DNA of 23,665 bases from Isoetes engelmannii (GCA_011763485.2 JAANSK020246831.1:1-23665), one strand, 5' to 3'. Shown: positions 1 through 10,052, counted from the stretch's first letter. Notes: generated from the letters alone by a model not told the origin. Numbers and translations are program-made.

Positions 1-1050
1 GGATCCCGAGGGAGCCGGGGTCAATGGCACGTCCGGTCCTCCCACACAGAGCCTTGACCACCATCAAGGAGTTCTGTGTCAGACGGACGGCCCTCTGTTG
101 GTTGTTGGCTAGCAGGGGGGAGTGATCCAGCACATATACGGTGGGAGCACCGTATACGAGTTGGGTACGTCACATCTAGCAAGGATATTTCTCTTTGTGA
201 CACAATGATTCTTCTTGTGCAATGGCAGTAATAATTGTTCTAACTATTGTCTAGTAGAAGCATTGTCAGATTACTCAAGTTATTTTTGCTTTAACATTGG
301 TTCAATCTTTATCTAGGTGCAACTTCCCAAGCCTATAAAAATATGGGGTTGATTGGGATATTTCTATTACGTCACATATAGGAGTTCTGGAGGCTTTGAA
401 CTTGCGAGTGATGCTTATATATTAAATCATGTTCCACATCAAAGAGTGCTCAAATTCTCCAATGGTTAGCATGGACAAAATAAGATATACACGCATGGCT
501 AGCTTGACAATAAAGATGGTAGTATCAAAATATGAACCTACTGTAAGCTGTTAGAAAAGGACTAGTAAAGAACTGAATTGAATTGTATTTGGTTAAGGAA
601 AGTCGTGGATTTTTTCACCTTTGAAGGTCAAGTTTTTCTAGAATCTAATTCTATGCAAATGTAGAAAAACTTCAAGCCCTTAAAAAGAAGGTATGTCTTT
701 AAAACAATTGTACCTTTGTTAGAAGCGTTCCATACCAGGTGCAGTTCTTGAAGAAATGTGCTATTACTCACTTTTGCATTCTCGTCCTTTGCATAAATAG
801 TACCGAGTTGTAATAACCTGACGCATCACTCCCATATGCTTTAACTCATTGGTAATGTGTCTAGCTGTAGTGTCTATTTGCCATTCTTTAGCGCATTCAT
901 ATTCACACGTCCTCAAAATTGCAATCAAGAAGCCATGTGTTTGCATCCATCTCTCGATCTAGGCTCTCGAAATCTTGGGCTAATGTAGCAAAATTCATTA
1001 CTAGGATACTAGAAAATTTTAAGGATTAAAGCAACACCACCCTCCCCCTC
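1..1050. other. AT-rich intergenic DNA without a supportable gene
   Basis: No reading frame here has a recognisable domain or coding character. The first 180 bases are more GC-rich than the rest and include a short perfect inverted repeat: TATACGGTG at 135-143, a four-base GGAG loop, and CACCGTATA at 148-156. The rest is AT-rich with scattered stops in all frames. It is most likely decayed intergenic or transposon-derived sequence. The window begins with a BamHI site (GGATCC), which may only reflect cloning or chance. Confidence 0.5.
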
Positions 1051-1052
1051 CC

Positions 1053-1760
1053 TTTTTTTTGGAAGGACGAAAGCAAAAAGCTTATTAATCAGCTATAAAC
1101 ATTATAGAATGTGCATGTCTGATCTAACTGTGTAAGTACAAGAGAAAGCCACAGGAACAAGAGCCCGAAGCACAATGTACTTACTCCAGAATATGAGACT
1201 AATGATAAGAACCAATATGAAGATACTGGATCCAAATACGTTCCCTCACGTCCGGGTCAAAGGAGGAACACTCATAAGCCATCTGTCTCTTAGCTTGGGC
1301 CACCGCAATAACACCGTGAGTAGATGAGTAGATGCCATAAAATATATATTGTCTGCAACGCTCCCATATTGCCCGCAGGAGCCAACTAGAACCAAGATGG
1401 AATGCCCTCTATCTAACCGGGACCCACGCATTGGGGTAGGAAGCCAAAAGAACGCATTGGTAATCCATTGATCTGTTAAATAAACCTTGTAGCCAGGACC
1501 ACGCCGGTTGAACTTTTGGACAAAAGAAAAGACAATGCTCAAGAGTTTCTATGTCTGAAAGGCAGAACAGGCATATTGCGATATGCGAGGCTCATATGAC
1601 GTCAGAAGGCGTTAACACGCAAGCACCTGTGGACAATCTTCCACCACAGTACTGGCACTTTAGAATGGAGCAACATATCCCAAAGCCAGCATCATGTATG
1701 ACCCAAACTGCGTTGTGGAACCTGTAGGTGCCACCCATTTGGCAATGGGAGGGGCTGTGG
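1053..1760 (-). mobile_element. 5'-truncated LINE (L1-like) retrotransposon remnant, 3' end with zf-RVT tail
   Basis: Read on the minus strand, bases 1573 down to 1412 are open and encode CLFC, then ETLEHCLFFCP and AWSWL. This is the CxxC...ET.EH....C pattern of the zinc-binding domain that follows reverse transcriptase in plant LINE ORF2 (zf-RVT). Just upstream, in another frame (about 1600-1670), VLWWKIVHRCLRVN resembles the usual run before that zinc finger (FLW...H..LPTN), so at least one frameshift is present. An in-frame TAG follows at 1409-1411 and further stops lie beyond. The element's 3' end is likely the T run at 1053-1060, a minus-strand poly(A), preceded by a GC(A)TTTCGTCCTTCC-like tail. 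The 5' boundary near 1760 is a guess. It is dead, and no target-site duplication was identified. Confidence 0.65.
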
Positions 1761-2340
1761 TGCTAAGAGGAGGTGATATACTGAGCTAACAAAGTGCTTG
1801 CTTTATATGTGAATATTTTCGTGACAGCCCTCAACAAAGAATTTATCTTAGATGAGGCCCTCATATTGATTTAAGCCCTCCTCCAAACATTATGCATGAC
1901 GTTGGTTGTATGCAAACTCGGTATTTTCTTTATTCAAACACAAGGCATATTCAAGAATATCCTCTATTCTGTCAAAGTAACACAAATGCATTATCAAACA
2001 TAGCCTTAATAGTGGGCCGAACCCAACAGGTTTGGAACCAAAGAAATGTTTGCATCAAACCTTAATATTGAGTCAAACCCTATAGGTTTCGAACCAAAAA
2101 AATGTTCGCGATGGCCTTGGCAGTCACGATAAATTTCTTGTAGAGATAAATGCACATATAATAAGAGTACATGCCAAGCAAAAAAAGGCAAAATAAATAA
2201 AATGTAATGTATATAACATGTTCATGCAGGTGCGATAAGTTTCGCTCACAAGCCAAGCAACATGCAAATAGATAAAAAACAAAGGAAGTCCGAATGCGGT
2301 TGATGTAAAAGTTAGCGGCGCTTGCTAATTCTACTCTGGA
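1761..2340. other. Non-coding stretch with a 56-bp tandem duplication
   Basis: I see no gene here. Bases 2004-2115 are two diverged tandem copies of a 56-bp unit that begins CCTTAATA and contains GGTTT(G/C)GAACCAAA followed by AAATGTT. The rest is AT-rich with no motif I can assign. Confidence 0.5.
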
Positions 2341-2770
2341 TTGGGAGATCTCGGAGCTATTTTTCCCCCGGGATCCTGGAGGTCAGGATCCCCTGGAGCG
2401 TGTGATCCCGGAGCACGCGATCCTCCTTACTGCGCAGTTACTGTGCAAAAAAGCAGACCCTTGAAGGGAAAACCAGAAGTTTTTTTCGATGGGGTTTTCT
2501 CCCCCGATGCTCCACAAAATCGAGTGGGATCTGTTTGAGGGTGGTCGGAATGCCCTGGATCAGAGGCGCAAGTAGAGCCGATGGAGGAAGCAGGACGAGC
2601 GCTGCTGCTATGGAAGAGCACGAATCCACCAAAATTTTGAAGCAAAACTGCGCAGTAAGTCATTAACTATGCAATTAATGGCGGCATCCCGGAGGATGGG
2701 ATCTCGTGTGGAGATACCGGAGGAGGGGACCCCATTTGGTGATCCCGGAGGAGGGGATCACCCAATCAAG
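2341..2770. repeat. GC-rich GATCCCGGAG motif cluster
   Basis: The motif GATCCCGGAG and close variants (GGATCCTGGAGG, GATCCCCTGGAG, CATCCCGGAGGA, GATCCCGGAGGA) recur through 2360-2425 and again through 2684-2762, on both sides of a small inverted-repeat element. Base composition jumps well above the AT-rich surroundings. The two flanks look like halves of one degenerate repeat array split by an insertion. No coding potential is evident, and short open frames on both strands merely overlap the array. Confidence 0.5.
2430..2655. mobile_element. Small TA-flanked inverted-repeat element (MITE-like)
   Basis: Bases 2426-2439 (CTTACTGCGCAGTT) and 2646-2659 (AACTGCGCAGTAAG) are perfect 14-bp inverted repeats. 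Each contains a TA just outside CTGCGCAG, so a 226-bp element with CTGCGCAGTT termini between TA dinucleotides is a natural reading. TA target duplication is typical of Tc1/mariner-derived MITEs. The terminus is not a classic Stowaway end, so the superfamily is uncertain. It is short and non-coding, and a chance palindrome plus a repeat array cannot be excluded. Confidence 0.45.
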
Positions 2771-3968
2771 GGTAACATTATCCCAAACCAAAGTTAGCAT
2801 CTCGATATCTAAATAAATGCAGTGAATACTTATGCAAACAAAGAGAAAAGTCAAGTTTGACTACAATAGAGCTGAACCCTTAGCTATTACGAAGAGGTCT
2901 TTTAGAAGTCTTCTATTTAAAACAACTTGATATACAGGAAGCATAGCGTCACCATATCCTATTCTAAACAGTTCACCTAATGTGAAACATAAGTAGGCCT
3001 TAATATTAGTTTATTAGTTGAATATTTAATCAACAGTAAGATGACATCATTCTAGCCTAGATGGATAACCAAAACAAAATGAAAGGAATGAAAGAAAAGA
3101 AACCAAGCTAATTCTCATAATTAGTCCTTTGGCTACTTATAATAATGGACAAACAACCTATAGATAGCTTAATACTTGCCCCTGCAACCATAAATATTGG
3201 CAACAAGACTTCCCTAGTGGATCTCTAGATTTGGTCAAATGTAACTTCTGATCACAATTCTCCTACAAATAGTAATTGTAACTCCGACATGGAAGATGTG
3301 TTCTTTACTATTGAAAAGTCGAAATGAGGAGGCAAATTCTCATTTTGGAGCAAAATGAGCACTCGATCACCAAGTTATCGAAAGTTTACTATGTGTGATA
3401 GATAAGAATATTGCCACAACAACGCTACAATGCGAGGCTGAGTAATCATCCCAGAAGCTACAGTCCAGATGCTAATAACTAACGATTAAAGTCCTTAATC
3501 CGGTCATGGTCAGACTAGTTTCGAAACTTCTAATGTTATCTAATTGCACGAGGGCATCTTTTCTATGAGGTAGGTGGATGAAGTAGTATCTTATAGATTT
3601 GGAAATATCCTCAGACTATAAGATAGGTGTGTGAAGCAGTATCTAGTATCTGTAGATTTAGAAATATCTTGAGACAAGTTCTTGCCATGACGTGCCCTAG
3701 CCTATGGTCCCTTTATACATGACAACACGCTCACGTTACAAGATCTTTTGTTATTTTAAAAAATATTTTGACTTAAGAAATAGACAATCGTGAACAACGC
3801 TGTCAACAGGACCTCGAATTTCCAAGAACTTCCCAACATCATCAGCAAAAAGAATCAAAAGATATTTGTCAGAAAAAAAAAAAAAATCGAAAATATCTTT
3901 TTTCCAACTATAAATGCTCTGTTTCCCAAAATCTGAACAGCAATATCAGGTAGCATCAGTAGAAAAAA
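2771..3968. other. AT-rich intergenic DNA with a tandem duplication
   Basis: No coding signal was found. Around 3565-3675 there are two diverged tandem copies of a segment of about 60 bp containing AGGTRGRTGAAGYAGTATCT and TAGATTTRGAAATATC. The remainder is low-complexity AT-rich sequence, including a run of about 14 A at 3873-3886. Confidence 0.45.
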
Positions 3969-4490
3969 ATGGCATGCAATCTCTATGCAGATGTTGAAGA
4001 CTATGCAGTTTATGATCTTAGCATGCGATGGCTCTGTAACAGAGAGCAGATTGACAGGAATTCTAACTGGAAAATGGCGGAGGAGGGTTGCGGCAGCGAA
4101 TTTGAATTCGAAATACCAAATGGGTTGATGCTTCCGGCGGATCTGCTGCTTCAGAAAGGCGTGATTGTTACGGATCATGAATCTAACGATCAATCTGAAG
4201 GAAATTCTTCCCCAAAGAGATCGTTTAAAGCTTCAAATCCGTCAAAATGGAAGCAGATCCTTGTTCTAACAACGCCCAGATGTTTGCAGAGGAGCAGCTC
4301 AGTGTCCCAAACCCAGTGTCCCAAATCCCGCCCCCCTGCCAACTGGAACAGAATCTACCCTGCTTCAGATTTCTACGAGAATAGAAATTTGTGTCCCAGA
4401 ATGGAGTCTCCCAAGCAAAATTTAAAGCGGGTTTATGTTACCCAACTTATACATGTTGGCACTTGGGTCCCCAAAAAGCTCAAAGCTTGA
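3969..4490 (+). CDS. Hypothetical protein candidate, possibly a remnant of a plant ML(P)ADEL-type (DUF1645/MAKR-like) gene
   Basis: This is an open frame of 173 codons, the longest in the window. A second in-frame Met at 4074 has a better plant start context (AAAATGGCGG) and is the likelier start, giving about 138 residues. Just after it the protein reads EFEFEIPNGLMLPADLLLQKG, recalling the F-F-x-x-x-N-x-x-MLPADELF-x-x-G stretch of plant DUF1645 and membrane-associated kinase regulator proteins; KWKQIL follows a Ser-rich stretch, as in those families. The match is short and by eye. The C-terminal half (after about residue 105) is low-information and includes repeated TGTCCCA DNA, so it may not be coding. 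No introns or signal peptide are evident. It could be a first exon, a pseudogene, or a chance frame. Confidence 0.33.
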   Translation: MACNLYADVEDYAVYDLSMRWLCNREQIDRNSNWKMAEEGCGSEFEFEIPNGLMLPADLLLQKGVIVTDHESNDQSEGNSSPKRSFKASNPSKWKQILVLTTPRCLQRSSSVSQTQCPKSRPPANWNRIYPASDFYENRNLCPRMESPKQNLKRVYVTQLIHVGTWVPKKLKA

Positions 4491-6720
4491 GTTTTGAGTT
4501 AGGCTATCCTCTTCAGTGAATGCGCTACGCCAGTCTCTCTCGTAGACACGCCCAGTCTCTCATAGACCATTCAAATTGCTCTTCTTCTTTCGTATCCGTT
4601 CATGTTGGCTATCTGCACATGTAAATTGCGACTGCACTCCATCCTTCTTCGTATTCTTAATTGTTGGTTTTACTTTAACTATGCAAATTCTTATCCTTGA
4701 GTCCACTAGTTTGCTTACTGTTAAGTATGTACATTCTTAACTCGAGTCCACTAGATTGCTTACTGAAGTGAAGGATATCACAACTGCAAGAAAATCTGCC
4801 TATGAACTGGCATTATGTTTCTCTTGGATCACTTCTTGTCAACAATTCAACCTCTTTTGCATTGCAAATTGTCCTTTTTTCTACTATAATTTTGAATGTA
4901 GACAAAAAGAGGCACTTGCCAACATCTTGTTGTCAACTATGAAAAATGGATTTGTTATTTCTATAAAGAACGAGTAAGAGTATTCATATAAGAGACTTTG
5001 GTGTGTAAAATGACATAGCTCCAATTTTGGGTTTGGGAATCCTGACAAAGTTATGATAATATAGGTGACAAATGAAAGAGTTATGGTAAAAATCAAAGAT
5101 TAAAAGAAGTGTAGGATCGTCTGTTAGATCTACTCAGTTGCGAAGCATTACAAAAGGCAATGAAGTTTAAGATTAGCTCCCTAATGAAACAAGGTGCCAG
5201 AGTGCCTGCCATGCCAATACCCAAATGTAAATTGGCTCTTCCATGGAATACATTAGATGAAGGGGCGAGGGATTTACACTTCATATCCGTGTATTCATAA
5301 ATTCTCTAGTACATAGAAAAATGCATATAAGAATACGTGTACATGAGCACTATACAATGTATTCTGACTATTGGAGACTAGAAAGCTAAGGAAGCTAATA
5401 CATGGAAATTGGATGAGGCTGGTGGTGCTTAAATCTATTAAAGTAACAAGCAGCAGCAACATCACTGGAACGTACACTAAACTATAATATTGATATTTAT
5501 ATTAAGATTAACATGGATTAACAAAATGCTTCTGCTGACAATAACATTTGCAAAAGTTCTCATCGCATTTACATTTACTATGGAAGACCTATTCTAATAC
5601 AATATCTAAAAACTCACTTAATTTAATTTCAAATTGTCCTTTGACACGGTCACACTTATCAATCCTACAAACCACCCCGATACTTAGTAGAAGTAGCCTC
5701 CACGGCCTGGGGGGTTCACATTTGTTGGGCGTACAGAAGACGTGTGTGCCACTATAGGTTTATTTTTTTCTTTGCATTTTCGTATGGATACTTCCCATTA
5801 GAGGGTTTCAGAATCACTATTTGGAGTGAACTATACAATTTAGGGGTTAAATAGTTTTCAAAAACAGTATACCAAAGGTGTTTTTGGTCACCATTTATTC
5901 AGTGAATCCCCTTGAGTCCACGGCCAGAGCTCACCTTCCAACTAGGCTCTCAGATCTTCTTCATCTGGCTTTCTGCAAGATTAAGGAAGAGGGCTTTGGG
6001 CAAATCTATAATCTAGATCTCAATCTCGAGTTTGGAAATTATCGAGCACAAAATGTTGAGCTCAGCCAAATTTAGAGATTCAAAGTAGGTCTTTGTAAAT
6101 TAGAGAGGATAGACAAGATATAAGCAGTGAAAGAGCTATAAGATAGACCAAATAGCCTAGCCTTAGTCTAAGAAGACAAATAGACCAAATGGCCTAGCCT
6201 TAGTCTAAGAAGACGACCTATTAGTTTGTTTGAGAGCTTTAAGTCAACCGGAAGGAAGAATCACCAAGCAAAGAATCGCTGAGGATGAATAGGCTAAGGT
6301 AGCTGGGTCAAGTCTCCAAGGCCGAACACTAGCTTGGCCGCTTCCACTGGCAAACTCGGGTTTCGCTACCTCCTCTCCACTGTTGTGGAGTGCCATATAT
6401 CTCAACTTGGATTTAAGTATAATATTCTTTGGGTGAACCCAACATTCATGAAAATAAAGAAACATGCGTAACTAATTTGCTTTTTAAGATAAAATTCCTT
6501 AGTACAGAAATTAAAAGAGGTGCATTGCAAAATCGTTTATCGCGAGAAATTCGGGCCAGACGGTAACACAGATAGCATTTGATTCCTTTGCAAAATGATT
6601 TATTTGATTCCTTTGTAGAATGATTTATTTGTTCTGTACTTTGAAGCCGATCTCACTGCCAAACTAGCGAAACAGGAACCCTTACGGATAAAACGTCAAG
6701 ACATTTTGCAGGCCCCAAAA
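4491..6720. other. Gene-free stretch with several short tandem duplications
   Basis: There is no supportable gene. Local two-copy tandem duplications are visible: GAGTCCACTAG.TTGCTTACTG within 4687-4764 (about 46-bp period); the 37-bp unit TAGACCAAATRGCCTAGCC... at 6144-6217; and a 26-bp unit containing GATTCCTTTG.A.AATGATT at about 6577-6630. The short frames present have stops nearby and no recognisable motif. Confidence 0.5.
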
Positions 6721-6741
6721 GTAGAACTAGAACTTGCAGCA

Positions 6742-6809
6742 AGGCAAGACGAGATTTCTGATTGATTTTTCAGTGCAAGATTTGTGGAGGCAAGACGAGA
6801 TTTCTAATT
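6742..6809. repeat. 46-bp two-copy tandem repeat upstream of the U1 gene
   Basis: GGCAAGACGAGATTTCT followed by RATTG occurs at about 6742 and again at about 6788, a period of 46 bp. It lies about 50 bp upstream of the U1 upstream element. It is absent from the upstream regions of the two other U1 copies, so it is not a required promoter part. Confidence 0.6.
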
Positions 6810-6857
6810 GGTTCTTCAAGGATGGGTCTAGAATGGAAGGTTGTGGAGGGGACATAT

Positions 6858-6867
6858 ATCCCACAGG
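6858..6867 (+). promoter_or_regulatory. Upstream sequence element (USE) of the U1 gene
   Basis: ATCCCACAGG matches the first eight bases of the plant snRNA USE (RTCCCACATCG) and lies 71 bases upstream of the predicted U1 start. It is conserved as ATCCCATAGG (8290-8299) and ATCCCACAGG (10378-10387) at the two damaged U1 copies. In plant snRNA genes the USE recruits the snRNA activating complex. Confidence 0.75.
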
Positions 6868-6897
6868 AATATGTTGCATAAGAAGGAAAGGTGGTGT

Positions 6898-6904
6898 TAT
6901 AAAA
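6898..6904 (+). promoter_or_regulatory. TATA box of the U1 gene
   Basis: TATAAAA begins 31 bases upstream of the U1 start, with about 30 bases between the end of the USE and the TATA. That wide USE-TATA spacing is the arrangement known for RNA polymerase II plant snRNA genes (pol III U6 and U3 genes have a closer spacing). The corresponding segment is missing in the two downstream U1 copies. Confidence 0.75.
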
Positions 6905-6928
6905 GAAAGGGAGAGGGCACCTTGCTTC

Positions 6929-7085
6929 ATACTTACCTGGGCGGGGTCTATCTGTGATCAGCAAGGCCGATGGCTTAGGATGATTTGCGCCATTGCACCA
7001 GGGCGTGGATTGTCCTAGCATCTCCCCAAGGGGAGAGTGCACGTCATAATTTGTGGTAGTGGGGGCTCGCGTTCGCGCGGCCCCC
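6929..7085 (+). ncRNA. U1: U1 spliceosomal snRNA
   Basis: This encodes the RNA of the U1 snRNP, which pairs with the 5' splice site at the start of spliceosome assembly. The 5' end ATACTTACCTGG is the invariant splice-site-recognition sequence. Next come stem-loop I with the loop region TGATCAGCAAGG (U1-70K site), stem-loop II with CCATTGCACC (U1A site), stem-loop III as CTCCCCAAGGGGAG, and the Sm site AATTTGTGG at 7049-7057. The terminal stem-loop has a GCGTTCGCGC-type core closed by GGGGG and CCCCC. The 157-nt length is close to the usual plant size of about 160. USE and TATA are correctly placed upstream, so this copy is probably expressed by RNA polymerase II. One oddity is GATCAGCAAGG in the stem-loop I loop where GATCANGAAGG is usual; its effect is unknown. 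No clear plant 3' box was found. Confidence 0.93.
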
Positions 7086-7114
7086 TTCTATTTAAGTAAT
7101 CAGTATTTGAATCA

Positions 7115-8300
7115 ATGAGTATCTCATGTTCATTTTATTAAAGCTCTTACTTGGTTTTACAGTGAAGCTGGTTTAACTGTTGAGTGGTCTGAACTCAAAT
7201 TTTACAAGGTTCGTTATCCTTTGAAGTCTTCTTTGAGGTTGTGTTCATCGTGACAAGCATTTATGAACGAGTTAAATTTAGAGAAGTTTGGTTAAACATC
7301 TTCCCCTTCTCAGTTGAACAGCTATGCTAGCATGTGTTAATTCATGTCAAAGATAGATGGTTATCTTCTCCTTCTGAGCTGAACAACTTTTACTTACATT
7401 GTACTTTTTGGATACTGCCTGCTTGATGGCTAATTGCAACTGGATGATAGTCTAATTCATACAGTGATTCACTTTGCTATGAATTGTCATTATCTGGACA
7501 TGAAAATTAAGATTGTTTAGAGATCCTTGACAAAGAATGCAGCATATTGCCTGGTATTTCAAAAGGTAGCAACAATAAGCGTGTTCTTTAAGTTTCAGAG
7601 GCAGAAAAGCCTACAAACGTTAGATAGAGGCGATAATTCATTTTCGTAATGACTGGTCTTGTGTAATGCAGCAATGGAGTTTTTAGTTGTTTCTTTGAAC
7701 TTACATTGGATGGTAACATAATCCTGAAAACCCATGTTTGAAGTACCATGTTGTTATTCTTGACGTAACTTTTAGTTGAGTTGTCTATCAGGAACTCATC
7801 TTCTATTTTAATCGTCTTGTGGAATAGTCATGAGATGCCACCTAAAAGTGGGTATCTGTTCAAAAATGTTAGAATGATAAGCTGGTGTCAAAGAATCCAC
7901 TCCTGGCATCTACATCAGCCAGAAGATCATTTCCACCGTGCATATTAACATGCAGTTGCAGTTATTGCTCTTTGAGAGTTGGCATTTAAAGGCTATAATT
8001 TTCTAAGACAGAATTTTTCCGGAGATGGAGTTTCATGTTTTGACTAGCTCCCAAGTCTATGAAGCACATAGATGCCTCAGGTTTGTACAGTTTCCCCGTA
8101 TGCTAGTACGCCCTGACAAATGCCAGCATCAGTTTGTGTTAGAGGTGCTTGCCCACACAGTAATGTCTGGCTCCACACTTCAGATAAGTCGTGCACAAGG
8201 AAAACCAAATCTGTCTGCAGATGCCCTTCCTTCTATGCTACTGTCAAACTGATTAGAAAAACAGGTCGTTTGTTGTAAGGGAACCAAAAATCCCATAGGA
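7115..8300 (+). repeat. Duplicated unit A linking U1 copies 1 and 2
   Basis: The DNA from just after the first U1 to just before the second matches, in the same order, the DNA between the second and third U1 copies (about 8746-10370). Shared landmarks include CTTGGTTTTACAGTG.AGCTGG, TTCATCGT.A.AAGCATTT, AACAGCTATGCT.GCATGTG, TATCAGGAACTCATCTT, CTAGTACGCCC and AAACTGATTAG.AAAACAGG. The locus therefore grew by tandem duplication of U1 plus about 1.2 kb of flank. The copies have diverged substantially and contain no convincing gene. Confidence 0.8.
8290..8299 (+). promoter_or_regulatory. Relic USE of U1 copy 2
   Basis: ATCCCATAGG is the upstream element of copy 2. It lies only 55 bases from the U1 start instead of 71. 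The TATA box is absent from the shortened interval, which reads GAGAATGAGAGG where the TATA is expected, so the promoter is probably dead. Confidence 0.6.
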
Positions 8301-8344
8301 ATGTGTAGCAGAAGATGACGGAGAATGAGAGGGGACATTGCACT

Positions 8345-8744
8345 ATACTTACCTGGGCAGGGTCTATCGTTGATCAGAAGTCCTAGGATGGTTTGCGCCA
8401 TTGCACCAGAGATTGCACCTGGGTGTGCATTGTCCTAACATTTCCCAATGCACATCATAATTTGGGGTAGTGGTTTGTGCCATTGCACCAATGATTGCAT
8501 CAGGTTATCCTGCTTTTGCAATATGTGATCATCTTCCCTAAGCAAAGCAAGGTTGTTACTAAAGCACCCATCTTAGAAAGATAGTGCATCCATAACCCTG
8601 GCTTCACATCTCCTGGCCATAGACCTTTATAATTATTACCCTGAAAATCAAACTTTCCATTAAGGTGATCAAACAACATATCCTGTCCATTATGAAGCTG
8701 CATTCTCCTAACATCTGCCCAAGGTCCCCAAGCGCAGCCCCCTT
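8345..8744 (+). pseudogene. U1 snRNA pseudogene, interrupted (copy 2)
   Basis: The 5' end ATACTTACCTGGGCAGGGTCTATC is intact through the splice-site-recognition sequence, and TGATCAGAAG, GCGCCATTGCACC and an Sm-like AATTTGGGG (near 8460) can be followed in order. Stem-loop I is shortened and stem-loop III is damaged (TTTCCCAATG). After the Sm-like region a second partial U1 begins (TTTGTGCCATTGCACCA at about 8474). It is interrupted by about 195-200 bases, and then U1-like TCCTAACATCTGCCCAAGG and GCGCAGCCCCCTT resume at about 8703. The upstream USE survives but the TATA is lost. This is a non-functional duplicate with an internal partial U1 repeat and an insertion. Confidence 0.8.
8500..8703 (-). 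other. Foreign insertion inside U1 copy 2, open on the minus strand
   Basis: This sequence separates the two halves of the second partial U1 and has no counterpart in copies 1 or 3. On the minus strand it is open for 67 codons, with the insert spanning almost the whole frame. The translation contains FDFQGNNYKGLWPGD and LWMHYLSKMGALV, which look more protein-like (W, G, aromatic residues) than the AT-rich shadow frames elsewhere. I do not recognise the family. It may be a captured exon or a transposon fragment; no terminal repeats or target duplication are evident. Confidence 0.4.
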
Positions 8745-8989
8745 TTATTCAATCAACGAGTATTTCATATTTATGTTATTGAAGCCTTTACTTGGTTTTA
8801 CAGTGCAGCTGGTTTAGCTGTTGAGTTAAAAGGTTAGTTTGTTACATTTTGAAGTCTTGTTTGATTTTTTGTTCATCGTCATAAGCATTTAAAGCATGAA
8901 CAAGTTAAATTCAGAAAAGTTTGGAATAATTTAAAGATCTTCTGAAGATCATATGCTCGCTTATGGTAATCATGTTAAAGATAGATGGT

Positions 8990-9375
8990 TATCTTTCCCT
9001 TCTCAATTGAACAGCTATGCTCGCATGTGTTAATTCATGTTAAAGATAGATGGTTATCTTCCCCTTCTTAGCTGAACAGCTTTTACAAGAATACTTACAT
9101 TGAACAGCTATGCTCGCGTGTGTTAATCATGTTAAAGCTGGACGGTCGTCTCAGTTGAATAGCTATGCTCGCATGTGTTAATTCATGTTAAAGATAGATG
9201 GTTATCTTCCCCTTCTTAGCTGAACAGCTTTTACAAGAATACTTACATTGAACAGCTATGCTCGCGTGTGTTAATCATGTTAAAGCTGGACGGTCTTCTC
9301 AGTTGAATAGCTATGCTCGCATGTGTTAAGTCATGTTAAAGATAGATGGTTATCTTCCAAGTTTCAGCTGAACAG
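8990..9375. repeat. Tandem array, period 148 bp with ~70-bp sub-repeats
   Basis: GAACAGCTATGCTCGCGTG occurs at 9102 and 9250, a period of 148. Each period also holds a related half-unit (AATAGCTATGCTCGCATGTG with TTAATTCATGTTAAAGATAG). The two full periods are almost identical over long stretches, so the expansion is recent compared with the surrounding U1-unit duplication. The ancestral single form is visible in unit A at about 7315-7390. Confidence 0.8.
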
Positions 9376-10052
9376 ATTTTACAAGAATGCTTACATTGTA
9401 CTTCTTTGATAATACCTGCTTGATGGGTGATTGCAACTGGATGACGAGTCTAATTCATACAGTGATGTGTTTTGCTACGGATTTTCATCATCTGAACATG
9501 AAAAAGAAATTGTTTAGATCTTTGACAAAGAAGGCAGCATATTGCATGTTATTTGGAAAGGCAGCAACAATAAGCATGCTCCTGATTTAAAGTTTGAGAG
9601 GGAGAAAAGCCTACAAACATTAGAGGTGAGAGTTCGTGATGTCTTGTGAAATGCAAATGTATGAGATATTGTTAGTTGTTTGTTTGAAGTCATTCATTGA
9701 ATGGTAATATAATGCTGAAAACCCACGTTTGAAGTACAGGTGTTTTTTTTTTTTAATGTAACTTTTAGATGAGTTGCCTATCAGGAACTCATCTTATTAT
9801 CGTAATGAGATGTCATTGCAAATGGGATATCTGTACAAAAGTGTTAGAATGACAAGCTGGTTTCAAAGAATGCACACTTGGCAGGCATCTACATCAGCCA
9901 TGCACACTTGGCAGGCATCCACCATGCATATTAACTTACAGGTGCGGTTATTGTTCTTTGGGAGTTGGGCACTAGAAACGTTGTAATTTTTAAGAGAGAG
10001 AAGACAAAGTCATTCTGGGGATGGAGTTCCATGTTCTCACCACCAAGTGTAT

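Noticed and set aside
7142-7210. Exon-like segment between TTTTACAG and CAAG|GTTCGT that reads EAGLTVEWSELKFYK
   Set aside because: The copy in unit B (about 8790) has a different frame end and a quick stop, and no neighbouring exon was found, so constraint is not evident.
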